NCBI GenBank assembly: GCA_043766165.1
Contig: JAYUIJ010000044.1
Location: 1 to 26,791 of the forward strand
Length of the DNA: 26,791 bases
Origin: CAIJZX01 sp043766165
Lineage (GTDB): Bacteria > Patescibacteriota > Patescibacteriia > SBBC01 > CAIJZX01
Direction: 5' to 3'
In this document: positions 13,673 to 20,011 of the stretch, piece after piece
Layout: each line of letters starts with the position of its first letter
How positions within the stretch are numbered: the stretch's first letter is position 1
The notes under the pieces: model-generated
Told to the model about the DNA's origin: nothing
Database searches by the model: none
Seen by the model: the letters and a program-made list of their open reading frames with translations, nothing else
Translations under genes and position numbers: made by a program

Positions 13673-15004
13673 ATGCCCAACAAAAAAATCATCCCAATCA
13701 TCGTCATGGTCATCGCCGTGGCGGCGTTTTCGAGTTTGGCATATGTGGCTGTAACTTCGCACCGGTCGGACATTACAACCACCAATACAGTCAACACAAA
13801 GCTGGCTAATGTATCAGTTAATACGAATAGTGCAGTCAACACAAACACATCTACTACCAACGCTAACACCAATACTGGTTCAACTGCACTATATGACGCG
13901 CCGACCGGGCCGTTCACTATCGACAAGAGTCAAAACTTTGCCTTCGCGGCTCGGCAGTCAACAGATCGGCTGGTCACCCGTGTTTACAAAACGGACGCTG
14001 TATCGGGGGATAGTATTATTACGGCGCAAATTCGTTCAACCGATATTCCGCTCGGACTTTCCGGACAGCTGGCAACCTCCCCAACCAATTTTCAATTCGG
14101 CCAAGATGGCGACAGTATTGTATTCCTCTCGAGTAACACCTACAACGGAACACCGTACAGCGGAATTTACCGCACCAGCTTTACGAGCGAAAACAAAATA
14201 GAAAAGATAGTTCAATACGATCCAACCAATCTATTTAATGGGGATGTGCCATTAATTAATGATGTCGCTTTTGACGCACCGCACAATCGCGCGGTTTTCT
14301 TGATTGGCGGGACTGAGGGTAAAGAAAATACGTATTTGATGATGGTTGACTTAGCCACCAAAAAAGTGCAACAAGTTAACGTTTGGTCGACCCTGCCACA
14401 GTTTGTTGGCTTTGTGTCTGACGGCACAGCCTTTCAGATTTTCCGTCGCGACGACGACAATACCGATAACGCGCCAAAAGGTAAAGGATATTTAGAAAAT
14501 GTGAATCTCGCGACTGGAAAGATTACAAAATCGACGCTGATCTATAATGAAGCTGCGTTCAGTCCAAAACTACAAGTCTACGAACAACAAGCCGGTATTT
14601 CACCGAACGCTCGGGTCTTTGCCTTTAGTTCATATGACAACAGCGCGAATCAAACTTACTTCTGGAATATTGCAACGAAAGAACTAACCACTCCGTCAGA
14701 GTTATTGAATAGTTACGCCTCCGGATTTATTTGGTCGCCAGATTCAGGTAAAGTCTATTTCCAAAACAATGGAAATGGTTCTATCTTTGATTTGGCTAAA
14801 GGCGTCGTCGCGACAATTCCTAAAGGCAGCCAAGGAGTTTCCTGGTGGCCCGGCGCAGTCCCAATCGTTCGTAACCAAAAAGGCGACATCTTAAGCTACA
14901 ATGTTGAAACCAAGAAATCAACGACGTTACTTGAAGGTAGCGGTGGTTCTGAAGGATACGGGGGCGGAGATTCGTTGTTAGGTTGGAATTGGGTCAATCG
15001 GTAA
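13673..15004 (+). CDS. Membrane-anchored protein with Asn/Thr linker and propeller-like domain (E)
   Basis: This 443-residue protein has one TM segment (about 6-28, IIPIIVMVIAVAAFSSLAYV) and an Asn-Thr linker (about 35-72), followed by about 370 residues unlike the WKTYT domains. The rest has repeated strands such as TNFQFGQDGDSIVFLSS, GFIWSPDSGKVYFQNNG and ISPNARVFAFSSYDN, the pattern of TolB/WD40-like beta-propeller blades (xSPDGxxxxF type), and ends LLGWNWVNR. It is probably an exported ligand- or glycan-binding propeller, which is inference. It starts 11 bases after D and six bases before F, so it shares their transcript. Confidence 0.8.
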   Translation: MPNKKIIPIIVMVIAVAAFSSLAYVAVTSHRSDITTTNTVNTKLANVSVNTNSAVNTNTSTTNANTNTGSTALYDAPTGPFTIDKSQNFAFAARQSTDRLVTRVYKTDAVSGDSIITAQIRSTDIPLGLSGQLATSPTNFQFGQDGDSIVFLSSNTYNGTPYSGIYRTSFTSENKIEKIVQYDPTNLFNGDVPLINDVAFDAPHNRAVFLIGGTEGKENTYLMMVDLATKKVQQVNVWSTLPQFVGFVSDGTAFQIFRRDDDNTDNAPKGKGYLENVNLATGKITKSTLIYNEAAFSPKLQVYEQQAGISPNARVFAFSSYDNSANQTYFWNIATKELTTPSELLNSYASGFIWSPDSGKVYFQNNGNGSIFDLAKGVVATIPKGSQGVSWWPGAVPIVRNQKGDILSYNVETKKSTTLLEGSGGSEGYGGGDSLLGWNWVNR

Positions 15005-15010
15005 TTATTA

Positions 15011-16159
15011 ATGAATACGTCTATACGTAACCTTCGATTCGACTCAGATCGGGAAGGATCAATCATTCCGATTGTAGTAATGGTCTTAGCCGTGGCCGCA
15101 TTTAGTACCTTGGCGTATTTTGCGGTGACAACGCGATCATCGACGAAAAAGAATGTGAATATAGCCCTTGTTGCAAATAGCAATACCAATACAAATCCCA
15201 CGGCTGTCGTACATACCAACACAGCAAGTGCAGTGAATACAAATATAACAGCGGTAAATACAAATTCAAGTGCTACAAATGATGCGACAAAAAGTTGGAA
15301 AACCTTTACCGATAAAAAATTTGGCTATTCGTTTCGCTATCCGGCGAGCATATCATTCGCTGATGTTGCTGAAGGCGCTCAGTATATTTATGGTTCGTAT
15401 GAACCTGGCGGGTCAGGACAGATAACCACGCCAGGCACGCTTACCCTTGAACTAACAGTATATGATCATCGCTTAGGGCAACTGCTGCGCTTGAATGAAT
15501 ATGACAAGCTTAAGCAGCCTCAGACTTTGAAAATGACCAGCGGTACGGCAAGCTGGGGAGTAATTGATGGGGCAGACGGTCAAGCCCGATCAGAATTGCA
15601 ATTCTTGGGTCAGGAACAAGATCTCATCATCACCTTTACTGAATGGGGAACGTCAACGCCAATTGTGGCGGCGGAGATATTTTCAAGTTTTAACATTCCT
15701 GACCGTCCAACCACAACCGCTTCCTACCGGCTGAGTTGCGCCGCCGATCCGTTTACAGGCTCAGCCTTGGCTCAACAATCTTGGTGGAAGAAGTTTGCTA
15801 GTCAAATCATTACGGGCTGGACGCTTGATGAAGCTTGTTTGAATGCTGAGTTACAACAAGTCGTATACGAAAAATCAAGCACCGGTGGTCAAGGAAATGG
15901 CCAGTCATTGATCGGCGTATATGATATCGCCAGCGATACGTTTGTTAAAGCCACTGCTCGACGAGCGATCTATGGCGGTGAATGTGCTGGACATACCTCC
16001 TGGGATATCAAGACCGGTATTATTGCCTATCGCTGTGGGTCTGGTGACGCGGGTGCCTATTGGTATGGCGAATACACGTTTAACCCAAAGACTCAGGCCA
16101 ATACAAAAATCCGTGAATGCTCCGGTGATGCGGAGACAAATAAGGAAACCTGTTCCTAG
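15011..16159 (+). CDS. Membrane-anchored protein with Asn/Thr linker, WKTFT domain and Cys-rich C-terminus (F)
   Basis: This 382-residue protein has an N-terminal extension (MNTSIRNLRFDSDREG), a TM segment (about 17-39) very like that of E, an Asn-Thr linker (about 56-90), one domain opening SWKTFTDKKFGYSFRYP at residue 95, and a second half with several cysteines (RLSCAADP, LDEACLNAE, GGECAGH, AYRCGSGD, IRECSGD, KETCS), which suggests disulphides outside the cell. It is the last gene of the run, followed by a hairpin at 16180-16226. Function unknown. Confidence 0.8.
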   Translation: MNTSIRNLRFDSDREGSIIPIVVMVLAVAAFSTLAYFAVTTRSSTKKNVNIALVANSNTNTNPTAVVHTNTASAVNTNITAVNTNSSATNDATKSWKTFTDKKFGYSFRYPASISFADVAEGAQYIYGSYEPGGSGQITTPGTLTLELTVYDHRLGQLLRLNEYDKLKQPQTLKMTSGTASWGVIDGADGQARSELQFLGQEQDLIITFTEWGTSTPIVAAEIFSSFNIPDRPTTTASYRLSCAADPFTGSALAQQSWWKKFASQIITGWTLDEACLNAELQQVVYEKSSTGGQGNGQSLIGVYDIASDTFVKATARRAIYGGECAGHTSWDIKTGIIAYRCGSGDAGAYWYGEYTFNPKTQANTKIRECSGDAETNKETCS

Positions 16160-16179
16160 CCATCTCACCTGTAAACAGT

Positions 16180-16226
16180 ACAGCGCAAGTTTCGCCTGCC
16201 CCGTTCTACGGGGAAACCTGCGCTGT
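16180..16226. repeat. Composite hairpin after gene F
   Basis: Outer arms ACAGCGCAAGTTT (16180-16192) and AAACCTGCGCTGT (16214-16226) pair with one mismatch and enclose a second stem CCCCGT/ACGGGG (16199-16204 with 16208-16213) after a one-sided bulge. No T-tract follows. It marks the end of the surface-protein operon and may stabilise or process the transcript. Confidence 0.6.
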
Positions 16227-16276
16227 GGTTGTCTACCGCAAGATGACGCGATTTACCGATGACTGATTCAAGAACC

Positions 16277-16305
16277 TTGACAAGCACTACTTTTTGAAGT
16301 AGTCT
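16277..16305 (+). promoter_or_regulatory. Promoter of the HicB-like gene
   Basis: TTGACA (16277-16282), a 17-base spacer and TAGTCT (16300-16305) point to a start near 16312, only about three bases before the ATG at 16315. The leader is effectively absent. Confidence 0.65.
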
Positions 16306-16314
16306 AGAAACATT

Positions 16315-16467
16315 ATGAAGTCAGTTTCCCTCCAAAATATCGTCTGGAAAGAAGGTAAATACCACGTGGCGCAATGCTTGAACGTGGACGTTTCTAGTTT
16401 TGGGAAAACCAAGCGTGAAGCATTGACCAATTTGGTTGAAGCATTGGAATTGTACTTCGAAACGTAA
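16315..16467 (+). CDS. HicB-like (UPF0150) small protein, orphan
   Basis: This 50-residue protein reads MKSVSLQNIVWKEGKYHVAQ at the start, then CLNVDVSSFGKTKREA and a helix NLVEALELYFET. The pattern W-K-E-G-x-Y-x-V-A-x-C followed by S-x-G-x-T-x-x-E-A-x-x-N-L-x-E-A-L-x-L-Y-F-E is that of the HicB-like antitoxin family (partial RNase H fold). Members usually neutralise the HicA mRNA-cleaving toxin. No HicA gene (about 60-80 residues) is present on either side. The C-terminal DNA-binding domain of full HicB is absent. It has its own promoter and terminator, so it is a single-gene unit. Confidence 0.75.
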   Translation: MKSVSLQNIVWKEGKYHVAQCLNVDVSSFGKTKREALTNLVEALELYFET

Positions 16468-16470
16468 TAG

Positions 16471-16502
16471 CTTTGTCGAAGTAGCAAAGGTTTTATTTTT
16501 TT
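16471..16502 (+). terminator. Intrinsic terminator of the HicB-like gene
   Basis: A short stem CTTTGT/GCAAAG (16471-16476 with 16484-16489, including one T.G wobble) runs into a long T-tract, TTTTATTTTTTT (16491-16502), three bases after the stop codon. The helix is short but the tract is strong. Confidence 0.6.
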
Positions 16503-16505
16503 ACA

Positions 16506-16537
16506 ACGTACCGGCTGGTTTAAACCAGCCGGTACGT
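16506..16537. repeat. 32-nt perfect palindrome
   Basis: The sequence from 16506 to 16537 is a perfect palindrome centred on TTTAAA, with arms ACGTACCGGCTGG. It lies between the convergent HicB-like gene and recR, 17 bases after the recR stop. The strand-appropriate T-tract for recR is missing (A-rich on that side), so a terminator role is unproven. It could be a protein-binding or processing site. Confidence 0.75.
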
Positions 16538-16553
16538 AAGTAGCAGGAAGAAT

Positions 16554-17153
16554 TCAGGCTATCTGACGATGTGAAATTGCTTCTGTTAACGTCGCCTCAT
16601 CGAGATACGTCACATCTCCGCCCTGCGGAATCCCACGCGCCAGCTGCGTTACTTTAGCCGGTAATCCTTCTAGCGCTTTCTTGAGATATAAGGTCGTCGT
16701 CTCACCTTCAATATCTGGATTCATAGCTAGAATAATTTCCATGACATTTTCTTTGGTAATGCGATCAACCAGATCACGGATAAACAATTGATCAGGACCG
16801 CGACCTTCCATCGCGCTGACCGTACCGCCGAGGACATGATACAAGCCCTTGTACGCGCCGGTGTGCTCAATCGCTAAGACGTCAGGGGAGTCGGTCACAA
16901 CACAAATCGTGGTTTGGTCACGTTGTTTTTCCGCGCAGAAATGGCAAGGGTTTTGTTCGTCAAAATAATGACAGTGCGAACAACTGACAATCCGGTCGCG
17001 AAGATGTTCGACGGCCTGCGATAATTCGTGTAATCGTTGTGGTGACTGTCGAAGCAGAGAAAAAACATACCGCTCAGCAGTTTTGGGGCCGACACCGGGG
17101 AGTGTTGTTAACGCATCAAGCAGACGAGCAATGGCAGGTGGGTAGGCAGCCAT
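16554..17153 (-). CDS. recR: Recombination protein RecR
   Basis: This 199-residue protein acts in RecFOR-type loading of RecA at single-strand gaps. It shows the N-terminal helix-hairpin-helix LPGVGPKTAERYVF (about 18-31), a four-Cys zinc site CSHC...CHFC (about 57-73), the Toprim core with TTICVVTDSPDVLAIEHTG and MNPDIEGETT, and the C-terminal ARGIPQGGDVTYLDEATL. It is the last gene of the ybaB-94 aa-recR run; ybaB-recR linkage is widespread in bacteria. The start is two bases beyond the stop of the upstream gene. Confidence 0.97.
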   Translation of the reverse strand: MAAYPPAIARLLDALTTLPGVGPKTAERYVFSLLRQSPQRLHELSQAVEHLRDRIVSCSHCHYFDEQNPCHFCAEKQRDQTTICVVTDSPDVLAIEHTGAYKGLYHVLGGTVSAMEGRGPDQLFIRDLVDRITKENVMEIILAMNPDIEGETTTLYLKKALEGLPAKVTQLARGIPQGGDVTYLDEATLTEAISHRQIA

Positions 17154-17154
17154 G

Positions 17155-17439
17155 CTAACGTGCTTGAGGCCCAGCCTGACGCTTATAAGCCTTGATGAGT
17201 AGAGTCTTCAGGACAAATAACAAGATCGCGCCGAATATTGAGATAAATATCAAGAACCACGACGACAACGGGTGGGCTAAACCAAAACTGTTCTGACACG
17301 TGCCACAGTTGTTTACTTGTACATCGGACGCGCACAAAGAGCAGCTCATTCTATTAAAGAATTCTAGCACTGTCCACCCAAAAAAAGCGACTACGGCTAT
17401 CCCTAGTACCTCGGCAATTTTATGGCGCATGCTGACCAT
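17155..17439 (-). CDS. Small two-TM membrane protein with Cys-rich loop
   Basis: This 94-residue protein has hydrophobic segments at about 10-28 (VLGIAVVAFFGWTVLEFF) and 55-80 (LSSWFLIFISIFGAILLFVL). The loop between them, MSCSLCASDVQVNNCGTCQN, holds four cysteines as two CxxC motifs. The loop could bind a metal or form disulphides. It sits between ybaB and recR on one transcript, 24 bases after ybaB and one base before recR. I do not recognise a family. An alternative start is four residues in, at 17430. Confidence 0.65.
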   Translation of the reverse strand: MVSMRHKIAEVLGIAVVAFFGWTVLEFFNRMSCSLCASDVQVNNCGTCQNSFGLAHPLSSWFLIFISIFGAILLFVLKTLLIKAYKRQAGPQAR

Positions 17440-17463
17440 GAATAGTGCGTAGTTTGAAGACGC

Positions 17464-17769
17464 TTACGACAATCCCGGCAAATCTAAATGACCCATTTCA
17501 CGAGCCTTCTTAGCCATCGCCATCTGAGATTTTTTTACCGCGTCGTTGATCACATCCTGAACAGCTTTTTCTAACTCAACTTTGCGTTCCGGTTTCAACA
17601 TTTCCTGATCGATGGTCAGTCCATTCACATGCTGATTACCATCCATCACAATCTGAACTTTACCGCGGGCACCGTCGGCATAGACAATTTCCTGGGCCAA
17701 CGTGTTTTGCATATCCTTGGCTTGGCTGCGTAGATCTTTGAATTGTTTGAGTTTGGAGAACATAGTCAT
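17464..17769 (-). CDS. ybaB: YbaB/EbfC family nucleoid-associated protein
   Basis: This 101-residue DNA-binding protein belongs to the YbaB/EbfC family. The pattern is a long N-terminal helix (FSKLKQFKDLRSQAKDMQNT), the central ARGKVQIVMDGNQHVNGLTI beta segment and the C-terminal helix with KAVQDVINDAVKKSQ. Two starts are possible: ATG 17769 (MTMFSK) and ATG 17763 (MFSK). I take 17769 because the promoter at 17778-17806 predicts a start at about 17771, making the mRNA almost leaderless. It is first in the operon with the Cys membrane protein and recR. Confidence 0.9.
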   Translation of the reverse strand: MTMFSKLKQFKDLRSQAKDMQNTLAQEIVYADGARGKVQIVMDGNQHVNGLTIDQEMLKPERKVELEKAVQDVINDAVKKSQMAMAKKAREMGHLDLPGLS

Positions 17770-17806
17770 AGGTGCTAATCTTAGCACGTGTTCGGGTTGG
17801 TTTCAA
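17753..17806. promoter_or_regulatory. Symmetric divergent promoter (ybaB / 17788 gene)
   Basis: On the minus strand, TTGAAA (17806-17801), a 17-base spacer and TAAGAT (17783-17778) serve ybaB. On the plus strand, TTGGAG (17753-17758), 17 bases and TAATCT (17776-17781) point the other way. Both -10 boxes lie inside the perfect palindrome GTGCTAATCTTAGCAC (17772-17787). Predicted starts are about 17771 (-) and 17788 (+), at or next to start codons on both sides. A regulator bound at the palindrome would block both genes. Confidence 0.65.
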
Positions 17807-18030
17807 TGTCCGGGACAGCACTTTTCATGGAGGGCATGATGGGCCTACTTTCAGAATCTGGTTATGAATGGGCTCGTGAGGATGCAGCAAAGTTAGCGCA
17901 AAAGGTCGCGGAGAAGCACCCTATTGGCAGTCCAATTCGATTGGCGCTGGAAGATGTCAAAACCAAGATCGAAAAGTTGGCCATGGGGCGCAGCGATGAC
18001 GATATCCAGAAGGTAGCTGACGAAAAATAA
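17788..18030 (+). CDS. Small hypothetical helical protein
   Basis: This 80-residue protein of unknown function reads from GTG 17788; an alternative is ATG 17806. The GTG coincides with the predicted transcription start of the divergent promoter, so a leaderless GTG start is possible. The body is mostly helical and charged, with EWAREDAAKLAQKVAEKHPI and a stretch LALEDVKTKIEKLAMG. No membrane segment or known motif is seen. Its stop codon lies in the loop of an intrinsic terminator, as in the next accessory genes. Confidence 0.5.
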   Translation: MFGLVSMSGTALFMEGMMGLLSESGYEWAREDAAKLAQKVAEKHPIGSPIRLALEDVKTKIEKLAMGRSDDDIQKVADEK

Positions 18031-18047
18031 CTTCGTCAGTTTTTCTT
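18017..18047 (+). terminator. Intrinsic terminator overlapping the stop codon of the 17788 gene
   Basis: CTGACGAA (18017-18024) pairs perfectly with TTCGTCAG (18032-18039) around a seven-base loop that contains the TAA stop, followed by TTTTT. Confidence 0.85.
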
Positions 18048-18087
18048 ACGTCCAGTTTGTATAGAAAATAATGCATTTGCCCAAGTG

Positions 18088-18116
18088 TTGATTCCGCCGG
18101 CGATATCGTGTAGAGT
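18088..18116 (+). promoter_or_regulatory. Promoter of the 18155 gene
   Basis: TTGATT (18088-18093), a 17-base spacer and TAGAGT (18111-18116). The start near 18123 gives a leader of about 32 nt carrying a strong Shine-Dalgarno site, AAGGAGGAG at 18143-18151. Confidence 0.65.
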
Positions 18117-18154
18117 GCTAGCATTGTTTTTTGCTCTTTCCCAAGGAGGAGATC

Positions 18155-18394
18155 ATGAGTTTGAGGCGCTACATCCAGAAGAAGTACCTAGCTCACAACA
18201 TTTCAGCTACCTGTCTCGTGATTGAACTGGCTATTGTCATTATTGTCATGCCACTTTGTGCCGTGACCAATGCGCTGGCACTACAACCAGTGGTATCGAC
18301 GATCATGAGCGTTGCCGCGATCGTGGGCGTGCCGTGCGCAGTGATCGCCGCCCAACAAGGCTGTTATAATCAGCAACATTCTTCATCACAATAG
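18155..18394 (+). CDS. Small membrane protein, two TM segments
   Basis: This 79-residue protein is placed at ATG 18155 because AAGGAGGAG lies three bases upstream; an in-frame TTG at 18131 precedes the ribosome site and is rejected. It has a basic N-terminus (SLRRYIQKKYL), TM segments at about 19-40 (CLVIELAIVIIVMPLCAV) and 50-70, and a polar tail. No family is recognised. It is followed 27 bases later by a second small two-TM protein with its own Shine-Dalgarno site, and the two probably share the transcript. Confidence 0.65.
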   Translation: MSLRRYIQKKYLAHNISATCLVIELAIVIIVMPLCAVTNALALQPVVSTIMSVAAIVGVPCAVIAAQQGCYNQQHSSSQ

Positions 18395-18421
18395 TACTTC
18401 CGCTACAACGGAGATGAAAAA

Positions 18422-18664
18422 ATGCGTCAGCGCTTCCATGTATCACATGTCTGTGGAACTATCGCTTGGATCATAGCTGGTACAGAGTTGGCGGCGGTCG
18501 GAGCGTGCTTATTCCTGCAACGGATTGGCCAACTTCCTGCGGCATTCGACCATCTAATCAATCCAATCTTTAGGACAGGCTGCCTGATCGGATTACCGTT
18601 CGTGGCGATGCAAATGTTCATTGACGGCTACCAGGCCAAGCACGAATTCACTTCACCCGAGTGA
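18422..18664 (+). CDS. Small membrane protein, two TM segments
   Basis: This 80-residue protein starts at ATG 18422 with GGAGATG eight bases upstream. It opens MRQRFHVSHVCGTIAWIIAG, has hydrophobic segments at about 11-32 and 48-68, and ends in a polar KHEFTSPE tail. It resembles the preceding gene in length and layout but not clearly in sequence. No known family. Its stop codon is part of the terminator stem. Confidence 0.65.
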   Translation: MRQRFHVSHVCGTIAWIIAGTELAAVGACLFLQRIGQLPAAFDHLINPIFRTGCLIGLPFVAMQMFIDGYQAKHEFTSPE

Positions 18665-18680
18665 ATTCTTTTTTATTTTC
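18644..18680 (+). terminator. Intrinsic terminator overlapping the end of the 18422 gene
   Basis: GAATTCACT (18644-18652) pairs perfectly with AGTGAATTC (18660-18668), loop TCACCCG, followed by TTTTTTATTTT. The TGA stop (18662-18664) is inside the right arm. Confidence 0.9.
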
Positions 18681-18690
18681 GTAATAATAT

Positions 18691-18719
18691 TTGACATTTG
18701 TGGACAACAGGATTAGCGT
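18691..18719 (+). promoter_or_regulatory. Promoter of the first zinc-ribbon gene
   Basis: Consensus TTGACA (18691-18696), 17-base spacer and TAGCGT (18714-18719). The paralogous gene downstream has exactly the same boxes and spacing. Confidence 0.7.
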
Positions 18720-18754
18720 GTAGGGAAAGTATATCGGCCACGAAAGGAGTTCCG

Positions 18755-19297
18755 ATGCTGATCGCTCTTTGCCAAACATGTGACAATCCAACGCCCCGTC
18801 TGGTCAAGTCTCAGAAGAAAACCGGGTTACTGCGCTGCTTTCGGTGTCGATCAAAATCCTGGAAGTACAGTCTACAGAAATGCAGTATCTGTGGAGAAGA
18901 AAAGAAACTACAAGTGCGCAATCCTCCAATTTGCCAGTCATGTTATCCGAAGAGCGAGTATCATGAGCGTCACAAGAAAAAATGTTTTGGTTGCGAGAAG
19001 TTCCGGATTGTGGCGAAGATTATCCCTGAGGGTCCGCTGTGCCACACCTGTCGGTATCGACACAAACACGGTCTACCACTCGGTGTCCCGTTACGGATGG
19101 GGCCGCTGCCACAACCGAACCGGAAAAGAGCTTCAAAAAAAGTTGTCCCACTCATCGTACCTTCAGATCATCAATCGCAGTGGTGCGTTGATTGTCAGGG
19201 AATTCGCCCTAAGGTCGTCATCTATGGCGATAAGCAAGGTCGCTGTCCAGTGCACGGCATAGCATATCTACGCGCCAAAAAATTAGCATCCGCCTAG
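18755..19297 (+). CDS. Multi-zinc-ribbon protein, paralogue 1
   Basis: This 180-residue protein starts at ATG 18755, with AAAGGAG six bases upstream; a longer in-frame reading from 18698 overlaps its own promoter. It carries eight paired ligand motifs: C6xxC9, C28xxC31, C43xxC46, C60xxC63, C77xxC80, C96xxC99, C144xxC147 and C164xxH167, which suggests four zinc ribbons. Basic residues dominate between ribbons, so nucleic-acid binding is likely but unproven. The second and third ribbons follow a repeating CxxC...GPxCxxC plan (CSICGEEKK...PPICQSC; CFGCEKFR...GPLCHTC). It has its own promoter and terminator, is followed by a paralogue, and has no recognised named family. Confidence 0.78.
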   Translation: MLIALCQTCDNPTPRLVKSQKKTGLLRCFRCRSKSWKYSLQKCSICGEEKKLQVRNPPICQSCYPKSEYHERHKKKCFGCEKFRIVAKIIPEGPLCHTCRYRHKHGLPLGVPLRMGPLPQPNRKRASKKVVPLIVPSDHQSQWCVDCQGIRPKVVIYGDKQGRCPVHGIAYLRAKKLASA

Positions 19298-19318
19298 GTA
19301 TTTCTGGGCGGATTTTTT
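19288..19318 (+). terminator. Intrinsic terminator overlapping the stop of zinc-ribbon gene 1
   Basis: ATCCGCC (19288-19294) pairs with GGCGGAT (19307-19313), and T residues run to 19318. The TAG stop (19295-19297) opens the loop. Confidence 0.9.
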
Positions 19319-19334
19319 CACAACACATCGGTGC

Positions 19335-19363
19335 TTGACAATCGGTGTCGATAGGACTAGCGT
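19335..19363 (+). promoter_or_regulatory. Promoter of the second zinc-ribbon gene
   Basis: TTGACA (19335-19340), 17-base spacer and TAGCGT (19358-19363), identical in both boxes to the promoter of paralogue 1. Confidence 0.7.
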
Positions 19364-19401
19364 GGTGATATACCAGACCGGGTCGAGAAAGGCGACCCCT
19401 T

Positions 19402-19947
19402 ATGCAGATTGGTCTTTGTCAAACGTGTCACCATCCGAAACCTCGGCGACTACAACAGCAACGAGGCACAGAGTTGTTGCGTTGTTGGCAATGTCGTGAA
19501 CAAGATCAGCGCCCGGGAATATGTAGCAAGTGTGGTCTTGAGAAATGTCTAGTCATTGTTAACCCGGCTCTGTGTCGACAGTGTATTTCAGGTTATCGTT
19601 ACCAAGATACATCGACCTGGAAAAAATGCAGTGGTTGTCGTCGACCGCGGCCTGTGGCAGTCAGGACAGTAGATGGTCCAATCTGTCACACCTGTCGTTA
19701 TCGGATTCAGCACGGAATTCCGCTCGGTACAGCAACACTCCGTCCACGGAAAAGTACTGGGAAATGGCGAGCAGTCAGGCCAAAGAAAGCACTTCCGATT
19801 ATCAATCTAGACACATGGTGTGTTGACTGCCAAGCGAGCCATCCCAACGTTCTTCTGTACGGCGATAAACAGCGTCGCTGTCCAACTCATGGACTAGCGT
19901 ATCTCAAAGCCAAACGAGTTACTCCCGCTCAGCCAGCAACAGGCTAG
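19402..19947 (+). CDS. Multi-zinc-ribbon protein, paralogue 2
   Basis: This 181-residue protein is colinear with paralogue 1: CQTC, CWQC, CSKC, CRQC, CSGC, CHTC, CVDC and CPTH occur in the same order and nearly the same spacing, and the C-terminus VLLYGDKQRRCPTHGLAYLK matches VVIYGDKQGRCPVHGIAYLR. The start ATG 19402 follows GAAAGGCGA. The sequences between ribbons have diverged well beyond DNA-level identity, so the duplication is old or fast-evolving. Candidate roles are transcription or RNA regulation in a mobile cassette, by analogy with other poly-zinc-ribbon proteins only. Confidence 0.78.
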   Translation: MQIGLCQTCHHPKPRRLQQQRGTELLRCWQCREQDQRPGICSKCGLEKCLVIVNPALCRQCISGYRYQDTSTWKKCSGCRRPRPVAVRTVDGPICHTCRYRIQHGIPLGTATLRPRKSTGKWRAVRPKKALPIINLDTWCVDCQASHPNVLLYGDKQRRCPTHGLAYLKAKRVTPAQPATG

Positions 19948-19961
19948 GCGGGTTCTTCTTT
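19924..19961 (+). terminator. Intrinsic terminator overlapping the stop of zinc-ribbon gene 2
   Basis: CCCGCT/GGCGGG (19924-19929 with 19947-19952) encloses AGCC/GGCT (19931-19934 with 19942-19945) across one mismatch, followed by TTCTTCTTT. The TAG stop lies in the right arm. Confidence 0.85.
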
Positions 19962-20011
19962 ACCAAGTATTCTATTTCACCTGAGCATGATTATATTCCC
20001 TCACCTGTAGA

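Noticed and set aside
18780..19262. 160-codon plus-strand frame overlapping zinc-ribbon gene 1
   Set aside because: It is a shadow in another frame without a ribosome site. The overlapping frame has eight ordered zinc motifs and a colinear paralogue.
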